Shown: positions 35,842 to 44,850 of the stretch, in pieces
Layout: every line of letters begins with the position of its first letter
Position numbering within the stretch: the first letter of the stretch is position 1
Assembly: GCA_002372325.1 (NCBI GenBank)
Contig: DFFT01000088.1
Coordinates: 12,628 to 76,627 of the forward strand
Reading direction: 5' to 3'
DNA: 64,000 nt
From: Succinivibrionaceae bacterium UBA3769
GTDB lineage: Bacteria > Pseudomonadota > Gammaproteobacteria > Enterobacterales > Succinivibrionaceae
Translations under genes and position numbers: made by a program
Notes under the pieces: generated by a model
Seen by the model: only the letters and a program-made list of their open reading frames with translations
What the model was told of the DNA's origin: nothing
Database searches by the model: none

Positions 35842-36957
35842 TTACATGAGAACCATGTCGTCGCGATGCACTGCGACAGACCCGTTTTCATAACCCAAAA
35901 TACCTTCAATTTCATCAGAGCCATGTCTCTTAATCCTGTCAAGCGCTCTGGAGTCATAACGGGAAAGACCCCGGGCAATCTCCCGGCCGTCCCCGGCGGC
36001 GATAATCACGTCCGCCCCGCGCATAAACTCTCCGCTTACGGCGGTAATGCCGCTGGGCAAAAGACTGGCGCCCCGGTTCCGAAGAGCGTTCTCGGCTCCC
36101 GCATCCACCGTAATGACGCCGTCCGGCTTCTGCCCTGCCAGAATCCAGGCCTTGCGGGCCTCCAGAGGGGTGGTTTCCGGACAGAATCTGGTGCAGTCGC
36201 CCTTTCCGGCCACGAGATCCGGGATCAGAGCCGGATTGTCTCCGGAAGCGATAATCACCTCGATGCCGCTCCTTATGGCGATCTCCGCCGCCTGGATCTT
36301 GGTGCTCATGCCGCCGGTGCCGAGACCGCTTTTGCTGTCTCCTGCCAGAGCATGGATCTCCGGAGTGATCTCCCGCACCTCCCGGATCAGCTTGGCATCA
36401 GGACAAGAACGAGGATCCGCGGTGAACAGACCCTGCTGATCCGTCAGCAGAATGAGCATGTCGGCATCCGCCAGCACCGCCACCCGGGCGGACAGATTGT
36501 CGTTATCCCCGAATTTAATCTCCCGGGTGGCCACCGCATCGTTCTCATTGACAATGGGCACAATATGCTGCCCCACGATAGCCTCCAGGGCATCCCGGGC
36601 ATTCAGGAAGCGCTCCCGCTCCTCCAGATCCGCCTGGGTCAGAAGCACCTGGCCCACGCTGATGCGATAGATGGCGAAAAGCTGCTGCCAGCGCATCATG
36701 AGACTGGTCTGCCCCACGCTGGCCAGCATCTGCTTGTGCGCCACCGTGCGGGGGACATCCGGAAAACCCAGAGCCTCCCGGCCGGCGGCAATGGCTCCGG
36801 AGCTCACCACCAGCACCTGGTGTCCGGCATCTCGGAGCGCCTTTACCGCCCGCACGAGCTCAATCATGCGGGACGAATCCAGATATCTGGTACCCGATGT
36901 AAGCATGGAGGTACCCAGCTTAATCACCACTGTTTTTGCTTTATTTCCCATATTCAC
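35842..36957 (-). CDS. proB: Glutamate 5-kinase with PUA domain
   Basis: ProB phosphorylates glutamate in the first, proline-inhibited step of proline synthesis. The 371-residue product has the amino-acid-kinase domain (KTVVIKLGTSMLTSG, VVSSGAIAAG, VNENDAV, GGMSTKIQAA) and a C-terminal PUA domain (about residues 280-365). The frame starts with GTG at 36957; an ATG two codons later (36951) is equally possible. The gene follows frsA by 17 bases, making frsA-proB-proA one transcription unit. Confidence 0.96.
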   Translation of the reverse strand: MNMGNKAKTVVIKLGTSMLTSGTRYLDSSRMIELVRAVKALRDAGHQVLVVSSGAIAAGREALGFPDVPRTVAHKQMLASVGQTSLMMRWQQLFAIYRISVGQVLLTQADLEERERFLNARDALEAIVGQHIVPIVNENDAVATREIKFGDNDNLSARVAVLADADMLILLTDQQGLFTADPRSCPDAKLIREVREITPEIHALAGDSKSGLGTGGMSTKIQAAEIAIRSGIEVIIASGDNPALIPDLVAGKGDCTRFCPETTPLEARKAWILAGQKPDGVITVDAGAENALRNRGASLLPSGITAVSGEFMRGADVIIAAGDGREIARGLSRYDSRALDRIKRHGSDEIEGILGYENGSVAVHRDDMVLM

Positions 36958-36974
36958 CGCATCCCGTTCAGCGC

Positions 36975-38219
36975 TTACAGAAGGTTCTTTTTGAAGAATG
37001 CCACCGAATTATGCATAACCTTTTCAAAAATATCGGTGCCGCTGTCTCCGGTAACCTCAACGATCTCGCTCTTGCGGCTCACGCCGGCGGTAAGCTTCAT
37101 ATCGGCCTTGGAGCAGAAAAAGTCGGCCTTTGCTCCCATTACCTGCATTTGGATATCCGAGCTGAAGCCGGACAGAATGCCCTGCTTTTTCACCGAATAG
37201 GCCTGCAGCAGCGGAATTAAATTATCCCACAGGGAGGAATCGCCGTTCATGCGGTTCGCTATCACATCCCGCATCATCGGGGGCGCCTTGGCGAGAGCCT
37301 TGCTCATGAGAAATTCGTCCACCAGAGGAGAGACCATGCAGGCCGCCCGAACGTGGGATCCCATGGAGATCATAAGCTGAAGGGCGGCGATGCACCCCAT
37401 GCGCTGGGCCAGAATGCCCATGTTGTGATGATCCAGATACAGCACATGATTGAGAATAAAGTCCAAAGCCGCCTCGTGCACCTTGCCCAGATGCGGGCTG
37501 AACTTCACCTTGCCGGAAAGCCCCACCCCCGGAAGATCCAGGGCCACCATGGCAATGCCCAGCGGCCGGAGATAGTCGTTGTAATATCTGAGATATTCCG
37601 TGCACAGATTCTGGTAGTTGCTGAATATCATCACGTACGGGCATACGGCATTTTTGTCCGGGGTATGAATAAAAGCAATGGCTTCGGCTTCCTTGACCTT
37701 GAAGCGGATCTCCTCGAAATCCCCGCTGGCAAACTGGGCCGCCCGGCGATAATAGCGGTAATGCTGACAAAGAGACTGCTGCGCCAGATCGTCATTCACC
37801 ATGTAGGGATAGGAGGCCGCCAGAAAGTAGAGCTCCGCGAGCCGGAAGTTTTTGAAGGCCTCTTCGCGGTTTCCCTCCTGAGCCGCCTTTTCGCCCATTT
37901 CGCTGTAGCGCACTCCCAGCATGGAAAACTCATAGACCCAGTTGCCGGGACCGTATTCGTAAACCGTGTCCAGAGCGTGGGGACGGGTTCTCCGGTTCGG
38001 AGAGGCCGCAATGCGGGAAAGAGCGGATTTCACCTCGATAAGATTGAGGCCCAGCCAGCCGGCGTACGGGAGATGACAGAGCCGGTACCAGTAGTTTTCA
38101 GTTACGGACGGATCCTCGGGGGCGGAGTTTGCCACAAAAGAGGTTTCCTTGGTTTTTCTCGTCGGCTTAAAAAGAACCTCGCTCAGATTCTGATCCTTTT
38201 CCAAAACTTCAGAAGTCAT
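36975..38219 (-). CDS. frsA: FrsA-like alpha/beta-hydrolase-fold protein
   Basis: This 414-residue protein resembles E. coli FrsA (YafA, 414 residues), reported to bind enzyme IIA-Glc and to tune fermentation versus respiration. The N-terminal helical part contains GPGNWVYEFSMLGVRYSEMGE. The hydrolase part contains VALDLPGVGLSG. The position of the nucleophile elbow reads GILAQRMGCIAAL without a Ser, as in FrsA, so it is likely not an active esterase. The neighbourhood pepD-frsA-proB-proA is the same as in E. coli. Confidence 0.88.
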   Translation of the reverse strand: MTSEVLEKDQNLSEVLFKPTRKTKETSFVANSAPEDPSVTENYWYRLCHLPYAGWLGLNLIEVKSALSRIAASPNRRTRPHALDTVYEYGPGNWVYEFSMLGVRYSEMGEKAAQEGNREEAFKNFRLAELYFLAASYPYMVNDDLAQQSLCQHYRYYRRAAQFASGDFEEIRFKVKEAEAIAFIHTPDKNAVCPYVMIFSNYQNLCTEYLRYYNDYLRPLGIAMVALDLPGVGLSGKVKFSPHLGKVHEAALDFILNHVLYLDHHNMGILAQRMGCIAALQLMISMGSHVRAACMVSPLVDEFLMSKALAKAPPMMRDVIANRMNGDSSLWDNLIPLLQAYSVKKQGILSGFSSDIQMQVMGAKADFFCSKADMKLTAGVSRKSEIVEVTGDSGTDIFEKVMHNSVAFFKKNLL

Positions 38220-38598
38220 TGCTTTCCCCTAGAAAATCTGCCCATGGTAGCGTATTCGGGCTTCCGTCCTCTTTGATAAGATGCCGCGAAGCTCCGGAAG
38301 CTGCATAAATGCCTGTAAAATAAAGGGAAAACCGGAAACCGGTTCCCTGAGCCTCCATTATACCGCATGGCGTAAGGAATACCATGATTTTGCCCCGGGA
38401 GCGATAACGCTCCGCCTTCCGGACGCCGGAATAATGACATCGGACGGAATCAGGTGTGGCGGGATCCCCTTCAGGGTGTATAATGCGGGAGTCTCCCCCG
38501 GAGAACGGATATAAGATTTTTGTTAAAGATTCCGGCATTATTTCCGCTAAGTATTTACAGGAACCGGAAAACGCAATTTGCCCGATGAGGAACGCAAA
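38220..38598. promoter_or_regulatory. Divergent promoter region between frsA and a small orphan gene
   Basis: A TATAAT lies at 38479-38484 on the plus strand without a good -35 box, about 115 bases before the orphan gene. A perfect palindrome of the type AACCGG...CCGGTT (about 38330-38347) could be an operator or a structural element. No gene is seen in either strand. Confidence 0.35.
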
Positions 38599-38814
38599 AT
38601 GAGCGCTGAAAACAAAGAAAGCCAGAGCGAAAGAAAGATTGTTCTCCCAGTTGCAGAAAAGGACGTCAGCCGCAAGGCTCCCGTGATTTACAGATCTCCG
38701 TGCTGCTGCACCAGAAACCGGGTGCATAACCTTTTTCTGGTAGATCCCAATGACGAAAGGGTGCTCAGACTGTTCTACGCTCACTCCGCTCTGCTGCATC
38801 TGGGGGCCAGTTAA
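38599..38814 (+). CDS. Small cysteine-containing orphan protein (71 residues)
   Basis: The start follows GATGAGGAA, a good ribosome binding site, and a terminator hairpin follows the stop by about 60 bases, so this is a monocistronic gene. The N-terminal third is charged and likely flexible. The second half reads IYRSPCCCTRNRVHNLFLVD and VLRLFYAHSALLHLG, with three consecutive Cys. I do not recognise it. It could be a small metal- or RNA-binding protein. It sits between frsA and pepD, where E. coli has gpt. Confidence 0.6.
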   Translation: MSAENKESQSERKIVLPVAEKDVSRKAPVIYRSPCCCTRNRVHNLFLVDPNDERVLRLFYAHSALLHLGAS

Positions 38815-38871
38815 GGACTCGGCGGGTTCAGGCCGGCATAATAAGCAGGACATTTCAGATCACATCAGAAA

Positions 38872-38897
38872 GGGAACGCTCCGGCGTTCCCTTTTGC
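38872..38897 (+). terminator. Terminator after the small orphan gene
   Basis: GGGAACGC pairs with GCGTTCCC around a four-base loop, followed by TTTTGCTTT. Position given to within a base or two. Confidence 0.75.
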
Positions 38898-39086
38898 TTT
38901 CCGGAAAGTCTGAAGCTATGGCAAAGTCCTGCCCCGCCGGATTTATGAAGCAGATCCGGTTTTCCGCATTTCCTCCCCGGCTGCTTTCTGAAAAAAAGAA
39001 CCTTATTTGTCAGGGATGCTCTAAGTGACTATACTTGCTTTTGATTTTTTCTCGGCTTTCCTGCTCAGGAAACAGTTTCGGAACGC

Positions 39087-40547
39087 ATGGTCATGGAAAA
39101 CGCTATCTCAAAACTCGAGCCCCGCTCCGTCTGGCATTTCTTCAGCCGCATCGCAAAGGTGCCTCGGGTGTCCGGAAATGAAGCCGGCATCGGAGATCTT
39201 CTGCTGGAAATCGCCCGGGAGCACGGTCTCGGAAGCTCCCGCACCCCGGACGGAAATATTATTCTGACCGCTGACGCCACCCCGGGGCTTCAGGATCATC
39301 CCCGGGTGTTCTTTCAGGCTCACATGGACATGGTGGGAGTAAAGGAAGAGGGCCTTAGCTTCGATTTTTCCCGGGATCCCATATCCGCAGTCATTACCGA
39401 GGACGGCTTCGTTACCGCAGAGGGCACCACTCTGGGAGCGGACGACGGCATCGGCATGGCGCTGGCTCTGGCAGCGCTGACCGCCCCCGAGCTCCGGCAT
39501 CCGCCTCTGGCCGCGGTATTCACCGTTTCCGAGGAAACCAGCATGCAGGGAGCCCTGGCGCTGACTCCTGATGATATCCCCGGCAGTCTGGGCATCAACA
39601 TTGACTCCGAGGATATCGGAGAGATCTGCATCGGCTGCGCCGGCGGACTGGCTCTGAACATTGCGTACACCCCGGAGATCTCCGAGGTGCCCCGGGATTT
39701 CGGCACCATTGCCATTACCGTGGCAAACGGCCGGGGCGGTCACAGCGGCATGGAGGCGGATCGGGGCAGCCTGAATGCCGCCACCGCCCTGCTCACCCTG
39801 ATCTGCTCGCTGGCCAACGAGGATATCAAGGTGAATCTGAGCTCCCTGAACTCCGGCACGGTCAGAAATGCCATTCCCGGCAGCGGCCAGGCGGAAATCG
39901 CCCTGCCAGAGGCTCTGATAAACAAAGCTCTGGATTCTCTGGAGGATATTTCCGCCAGAATTACGGAAAAGTACCGGAATGCCGATCCGGATATCACCAT
40001 TACGATTGACCGGGCGCCCAACAGAAACATTATGGTTTCCGCTCAGGATACAGCCAACATCATCAATCTCCGGGGACTTAATACCGGAATTCTGGAAAGA
40101 ACTCCCGACGGACAGCCCCTGACCTCCTGCAATCTGGGCCGCATTTCCTTTGACGGCGGCAAGGCGGAGGCCTTCATTCTGGGCCGCTTCGCCACGGAGG
40201 CCGGAAAGGAAATGCTGGCAGCCCGGCTTAAAAAGACCGCGGCCGATGCCGGCGCCGTTATCACCTTTGAGGAACGCTACTCCCAATGGGAGCCGGTTTA
40301 TGAGAGTCCCCTGTGCCGGATCATGGCTGCGTCCTACCGCGAAATCACCGGAGAGGAGCCCCGGATCACGGTGATCCATGCCGGACTGGAATGCGGCCTT
40401 CTCAGGAATCTCCGGCCGGATCTGGACATCGTGTCCGTGGGGCCGAACGTTTTCGGGGCCCATACCACGGAGGAAAGGGTGGAAATAAGCTCAGTTAAGA
40501 CCTGCTATGACTGGATCGTCAGGGCGCTGGAAAAGCTCTCCTCGTAA
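39087..40547 (+). CDS. pepD: Aminoacyl-histidine dipeptidase (peptidase D, M20 family)
   Basis: PepD is a cytoplasmic zinc dipeptidase that cleaves carnosine-like Xaa-His and other dipeptides. The 486-residue product matches the E. coli length (485). Metal ligands and catalytic residues are in QAHMDMVG, LGADDGIGMA, SEETSMQGA and NIDSEDIGEI, with the lid-domain signature GRGGHSGMEADRG. Two in-frame ATG codons lie two codons apart; the first is used. The 272 bases upstream hold the previous terminator but no clear promoter. Confidence 0.95.
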   Translation: MVMENAISKLEPRSVWHFFSRIAKVPRVSGNEAGIGDLLLEIAREHGLGSSRTPDGNIILTADATPGLQDHPRVFFQAHMDMVGVKEEGLSFDFSRDPISAVITEDGFVTAEGTTLGADDGIGMALALAALTAPELRHPPLAAVFTVSEETSMQGALALTPDDIPGSLGINIDSEDIGEICIGCAGGLALNIAYTPEISEVPRDFGTIAITVANGRGGHSGMEADRGSLNAATALLTLICSLANEDIKVNLSSLNSGTVRNAIPGSGQAEIALPEALINKALDSLEDISARITEKYRNADPDITITIDRAPNRNIMVSAQDTANIINLRGLNTGILERTPDGQPLTSCNLGRISFDGGKAEAFILGRFATEAGKEMLAARLKKTAADAGAVITFEERYSQWEPVYESPLCRIMAASYREITGEEPRITVIHAGLECGLLRNLRPDLDIVSVGPNVFGAHTTEERVEISSVKTCYDWIVRALEKLSS

Positions 40548-40640
40548 ACAGCAAACAAAGAAAGGGGCTGCGACTGAAGCGAGCGCCGGAGCTTTTCGGA
40601 GCTTCAGAGTTAAAAAAAACGAAAAGCCTGTAACAATAAA

Positions 40641-40657
40641 GCCCGGATTATCCGGGC
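40641..40657. terminator. Terminator between convergent pepD and galU
   Basis: GCCCGGA (40641-40647) pairs with TCCGGGC (40651-40657) around three bases. AATAAA lies on the left and TTCTTGCTTT on the right, so it can act for both genes. Confidence 0.7.
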
Positions 40658-40724
40658 TTCTTGCTTTCCGGGCATTCCTTTCCAATCAGAAGCGCCGCAG
40701 GGGATTGAAATCCTTCATGCCCCC

Positions 40725-41663
40725 TTATTTCAGGCCGGACTTCCTGATAAACTCGGCGATATCAGCCCCGAATCTCCGGCTGTTCAAAGCATACTCCACA
40801 AAGGCCTTCATATAGCCCAGCTTGGATCCGCAGTCGAAGCTGTCTCCCTTGATCAGCACGGCATCCATGGGGTAATCCCGGCACATAAGACGCAGGGTAT
40901 CCGTAAACTGAATCTCGTCCCCCACCCCCAGAGGAGTGTTTTCCAGATAATCCCAGATCTTGTCCGAAACCACATATCTGCCCACGATGGCCAGATTGCT
41001 GGGGGCGTCATCCGCATCGGGCTTTTCCACCAGATTAACGATAGGAATGCTCTTTTCCTGAGACTCCAGATAGGCCTTCTCGTTGAAAATACAGCCCTCA
41101 AAGCACTTGTCCCGGAAAGCCTTGCCGGTATCGATAACTCCGTAGGCACTGATATTGCTGAGCTGCACCGGCTGCACCATGATCTGGCTCCGTCCGGTCT
41201 CATTAAAACGATCAATCATTTCCTTAAGATTGTCCGTTCTCATATCGCACTTGAACTGATTGATCATCACATCGGGGAGAATAATGGCAAAGGGCTCCCC
41301 TCTTACCAGAGGCTTGGCTTTGGAAATGGCATGAGCCAGCCCCTTGGTCTCCCCCTGTCTCACATGCATAATGGCAATGTCAGGAGGACAGATGGATTTG
41401 ATTTCCTTAAGCTGCTGTCTTTTAACGCGTTTTTCCAGTTCCGATTCCAGTTCAAAGCTGCGGTCAAAATGGTTTTCAATAGCATTCTTGGAGGAATGGG
41501 TAACCAGGATAATTTCCTTTATCCCGGCCAGCGCGGCTTCATTGACAATGTACTGGATAATCGGCTTATCAACAATCGGCAGCATCTCCTTGGGGATGGA
41601 TTTCGTTGCCGGCAGCATTCTTGTCCCTAACCCTGCCACTGGTATGATAGCCTTTGTAATCAT
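40725..41663 (-). CDS. galU: UTP-glucose-1-phosphate uridylyltransferase
   Basis: GalU makes UDP-glucose, needed for LPS core, capsule and galactose use. The 312-residue protein has the nucleotidyltransferase signature GLGTRMLPATKSIPKEMLPI at residues 11-30, followed by VDKPIIQYIVNEA. VLIKGDSFDCGSKLGYMKA lies near the C-terminus. The length is standard (302 in E. coli). It is monocistronic here. Confidence 0.97.
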   Translation of the reverse strand: MITKAIIPVAGLGTRMLPATKSIPKEMLPIVDKPIIQYIVNEAALAGIKEIILVTHSSKNAIENHFDRSFELESELEKRVKRQQLKEIKSICPPDIAIMHVRQGETKGLAHAISKAKPLVRGEPFAIILPDVMINQFKCDMRTDNLKEMIDRFNETGRSQIMVQPVQLSNISAYGVIDTGKAFRDKCFEGCIFNEKAYLESQEKSIPIVNLVEKPDADDAPSNLAIVGRYVVSDKIWDYLENTPLGVGDEIQFTDTLRLMCRDYPMDAVLIKGDSFDCGSKLGYMKAFVEYALNSRRFGADIAEFIRKSGLK

Positions 41664-41945
41664 TAATTTGCTCCTTAACGCTTAATATTAATAATAATCA
41701 ATGGTACACGCAGAGAACACGCCCAAAAAACGCAAAAAAAAATTCCCCGCATTCTGCTGATTTTAACCGGGTTCCGGAAATCATTCTCTGATCCGGCCCA
41801 AAAAAATCGGCGTATTCCGCTCATTTTTTTAAAAATTATCTGCAGTCTCCAAAAAACGGCGTTCTGATCAAAAAATCCGGCTTTTTTGAAGAGCAGGAGC
41901 TAAAGTCAATCCGGATCTCCGGAATTCCCCCGATCTGTTCAAAAA
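41664..41945. other. AT-rich intergenic stretch upstream of galU
   Basis: It probably holds the galU promoter (minus strand); the first 40 bases are nearly all A and T. The centre contains several A-runs and CCGGATTT-like stretches. No gene is seen. Confidence 0.4.
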
Positions 41946-41975
41946 GCGCTGTCCCCTGCTGAGAGAGGACAGCGC
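41946..41975. terminator. Bidirectional terminator beyond the exported-protein pair
   Basis: GCGCTGTCC (41946-41954) pairs with GGACAGCGC (41967-41975). AAAAA precedes and CTTTTTC follows, so it works on both strands. Its main client is the minus-strand gene ending at 42009. Confidence 0.85.
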
Positions 41976-42008
41976 CTTTTTCAGGAACTTCCGGAAAGAG
42001 CAAAATCG

Positions 42009-43175
42009 CTACTTCTTTTTATTTTTGGGGCTGGTCTTAGTTTGAGCGCTGTTCTTGTTTTGGGGGGTAACCCGGGGATAGAGAACATAACGCCGGGATC
42101 CGGAAAAGCCATTATCAAGAGTGGATTCGTTAAAGACCACAAACACCAGCTTTCCGGCGGCATGAGCCGTGAGCTGCGTGCTCTGGTCATACACCCGATC
42201 CGGATTCCCGGCCGGGTACATATAGAACCACTTCTCATGATCGGGCCCCTTTCCCTTCAGGTACCAGACGCTCTTGTTCCAGGGACCGCCCCCCGGGATC
42301 ATCTTGTACTTAACGCCATCAATGGTCAGGGTGCTTAAATCATGAGTGATAGAGGCGGAAACCTTGCCGTCCCGGCTGGCCCAGTCCTTATGCAGGATGT
42401 TGAACACAAAGTTCCCGTGGGGCGCGAAAAAGTTTATTTCATTCCGGCCGATGTCATTGGCCACGGTATATTCCGTATCCGCCCGGGAGGAATGATACAC
42501 ATAAGCCCAGCAGGATCCCTCCTCTCTGGTAATCATCATGATCTTCCGGTAGGGATTGAAGTCCCCCATGCGGGCCATGCAGAAATTATCCTCCTTGCAG
42601 CCCCCGGGACTCTGATAATCCGGAGTTCCCGTATCCAGAAGATTGTAGCTGTCCCCCATGGCAAAGGTCATCACCAGCCTGCCAGTGGGAGCCGCCTCCC
42701 GATCCGGGGTGATGTTAAATATCGGAGCCGCGGCCCAGGAACCGCCCACCAGATAGTAGAACTTCATGGGCTCCCCGGCCCAGATAATGGAATTGTAAAG
42801 CCAGGTTACCAGCGGAAAGGACCGCACGCTCATATCCGGATTATTGCTGACATAGTCGGCATGCCGCACCTGAGACTTCAAAGCCTCCTGGATGTTATCC
42901 ATGTAGATGCGCTTCCGGTTATTATGGATGACGTAGTAGTCAATGGCGGCCTGAATCTCGGGATCCCGCGGACAGAAGGAAGCATAAAGGAGCGGGGCCT
43001 GCCCCTCGGGAATCCGGGCCTTGTAATCTGCCGTGATGGTCTTAAAAAGCTCCGGAACGGCATCTTCCGCGGCGTCAGCAGCATCAGAGGCTGCGGCGTT
43101 CAGCGAAAGAAGCCCCAGAAGCACTCCGGCGGCCGGAAGAAATGTTTTCAGAGTAGTAAAATTACAAAATTTCAT
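42009..43175 (-). CDS. Exported protein of unknown function
   Basis: The 388-residue protein starts with a signal peptide (about residues 1-28, KTFLPAAGVLLGLLSLNAAA). The mature part has a helical N-terminal section followed by a beta-rich region with a Cys pair (GGCKEDNFCMARMGDFNPY) and ends in a Lys/Asn-rich tail. I recognise no family. It lies 18 bases downstream of another exported protein that also has C-E-D-x-C and C-K-Y-P-G-Q-C patterns, so the two probably work together in the periplasm or outside the cell. Confidence 0.6.
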   Translation of the reverse strand: MKFCNFTTLKTFLPAAGVLLGLLSLNAAASDAADAAEDAVPELFKTITADYKARIPEGQAPLLYASFCPRDPEIQAAIDYYVIHNNRKRIYMDNIQEALKSQVRHADYVSNNPDMSVRSFPLVTWLYNSIIWAGEPMKFYYLVGGSWAAAPIFNITPDREAAPTGRLVMTFAMGDSYNLLDTGTPDYQSPGGCKEDNFCMARMGDFNPYRKIMMITREEGSCWAYVYHSSRADTEYTVANDIGRNEINFFAPHGNFVFNILHKDWASRDGKVSASITHDLSTLTIDGVKYKMIPGGGPWNKSVWYLKGKGPDHEKWFYMYPAGNPDRVYDQSTQLTAHAAGKLVFVVFNESTLDNGFSGSRRYVLYPRVTPQNKNSAQTKTSPKNKKK

Positions 43176-43193
43176 GCGCTAAATCCTTCTGCA

Positions 43194-44522
43194 TTATCCC
43201 TTCCGATCCAGAGAAAGCCGGTGACAGTTGCCATTGCCCTTTCTCACAAAAAGCAGCATCTTTTCCAAAGGGCGGACGCACACATCCTCTCCGGCGCAGC
43301 CCAGATTATAGGTATCGGAATTAGCCTTCTCGTAATCGCCGGCGGGAACGGCCAGAATCTCGGTATCCCCGGACTGGAATACCAGATTGTGATGCAGGGA
43401 GTACCGGGTTTCCAGCTTCTCCCCCTTCAGAGAGAGCATGGCAAAGGTAACAGTCTCGTCATAACCCTCCTGAGATCCCTCCGGAACGGTCTTCACCGTC
43501 CGTTCCTCAAAGGAAAGAGAGATATCTCCGGCCTGATTCCCGTAGGAGTTTTTAAAAAGATCCGGCTGATCAAAACCAAAGCCCTCGGTAAACAGGCGGA
43601 TCTCGGCATTGAAAGTCTTATCGAAGGGGCAGAAGTTCAGGGTATGCTTTTCCGCCAGCACGATTTCACCGGGATCGCATCTCTCGGCGCCCTTCTTTTT
43701 GGAAAACACATGAAGGTACGGCACCGGCCGGCATTGTCCCGGATACTTGCAGTACTCGGCGCCGAATTCTGCCGGGGCCAGAATCATATATTCCCTGCTG
43801 CCGTCATGAAATACGGGAGCGCTGTTAAAGGAGGAGGGATCCCGGACAAGACTGAGCTTCTGGCCTTCAAATATGAAATCGTACCTGCCCCCGGCAGCTA
43901 TCTCTCCCGGCGTCATTTCCAGCCGGGAATAGCCGTGATCCCGGAAGTTTTCATAAACGCCGCGGTTAAACATCCAGAAGCTCCGGAGAGCCAGCATATT
44001 AATGAGAGCGTCCTGTTCGGCATCGCCGCAGAAACTGAGCTTTGGCACCCTGACTCCGCCGCAGCCCCCGCTGTTCATCTCATAGATCCCCCTGTTATCG
44101 GTAAAGTTTATGGTGACCCTCTCCTTATCGGAAACATAGGCTCCCGCGCCCATAACCTGATAATTGTCGTAGGCCACCTCAAAGGCTTCGCCGGATCTCA
44201 TGCCGTCCAGATTGGCCTTAAGGGAGTCCAGAAGCTCCTGGCTTCCGATAATTTCAGCCAGAGTAAAGCCCTTAAGGGCCTCCGCATTCTGATAAACCCT
44301 GAGCTCGTTATTTATGCACAGGGACAGGGGATAGCTCAGGGCAGTGAGAAAAAGATCCCGGTCATTATTATTGACGGCAGTTTTGATAATGCCGAACACG
44401 TCCCGTTCCTCGGGCTCCTGAGAGGCGGCAGCCTCTTCTGCGGCGCTCGCAGCGGGAAACAGCGCAGCGGAGAACAGAAGCGCCAGAGAGACCGCATGAG
44501 GCGCTGATTTCATGTAATTCAT
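43194..44522 (-). CDS. Exported Cys-rich protein of unknown function
   Basis: The 442-residue protein starts MNYMKSAPHAVSLALLFSAA, a signal peptide cleaved near ASAAEE. I chose this ATG because GGAAG stands 7 bases upstream. The mature protein has an N-terminal helical part (RDLFLTALSYPLSLCINNE) and a long beta-rich part with several Cys pairs (GGCGGVRV, EYCKYPGQC, LGCAGEDVCVRP), likely disulfides. The start NNDRDLFLTALSYPL recalls domains of DUF4440/SnoaL-like or lysozyme-inhibitor-containing proteins, but too weakly for an assignment. First gene of a two-gene unit. Confidence 0.6.
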   Translation of the reverse strand: MNYMKSAPHAVSLALLFSAALFPAASAAEEAAASQEPEERDVFGIIKTAVNNNDRDLFLTALSYPLSLCINNELRVYQNAEALKGFTLAEIIGSQELLDSLKANLDGMRSGEAFEVAYDNYQVMGAGAYVSDKERVTINFTDNRGIYEMNSGGCGGVRVPKLSFCGDAEQDALINMLALRSFWMFNRGVYENFRDHGYSRLEMTPGEIAAGGRYDFIFEGQKLSLVRDPSSFNSAPVFHDGSREYMILAPAEFGAEYCKYPGQCRPVPYLHVFSKKKGAERCDPGEIVLAEKHTLNFCPFDKTFNAEIRLFTEGFGFDQPDLFKNSYGNQAGDISLSFEERTVKTVPEGSQEGYDETVTFAMLSLKGEKLETRYSLHHNLVFQSGDTEILAVPAGDYEKANSDTYNLGCAGEDVCVRPLEKMLLFVRKGNGNCHRLSLDRKG

Positions 44523-44540
44523 TTTTATCTTCCATGACAA

Positions 44541-44850
44541 AAAAATCGGTTTTGCGATGCTCTCCTTGTTCCGGAGAGGCTGCCCTATTCTACCCGATAT
44601 TGCCGCCGGAATTTGTTACCGTACGGGAATTTTTGGTCTGAGCCTGTCATTCTCCGGCTTCGGCATTTCCAAAAGGCCCCGGGTTCCTGCAAACGCTGAA
44701 AACCAGCGCTGTCTCATAGTGTCGCTTTTCAGCCGGTTTTCCGCGCTGATCTTCGCAAAATCACCCCAAGGCGGGTTTTACCCCCGGATCTCCGATGATA
44801 ATATAATCAGGGGAAGGGGATTAAGACAGCATTAGGATTAAGGGGGATGT
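44541..44850. promoter_or_regulatory. Divergent promoter region before the zinc-ribbon pair
   Basis: A TATAAT at 44802-44807 (plus strand) is a plausible -10 box for the zinc-ribbon genes, with no convincing -35. No gene is seen in the rest. Confidence 0.35.

Noticed and set aside
42342..44507. A 721-codon plus-strand frame opposite the exported-protein pair
   Set aside because: The minus-strand genes have signal peptides, ribosome binding sites and a terminator; the plus-strand translation is low in typical protein features and lacks a ribosome binding site.
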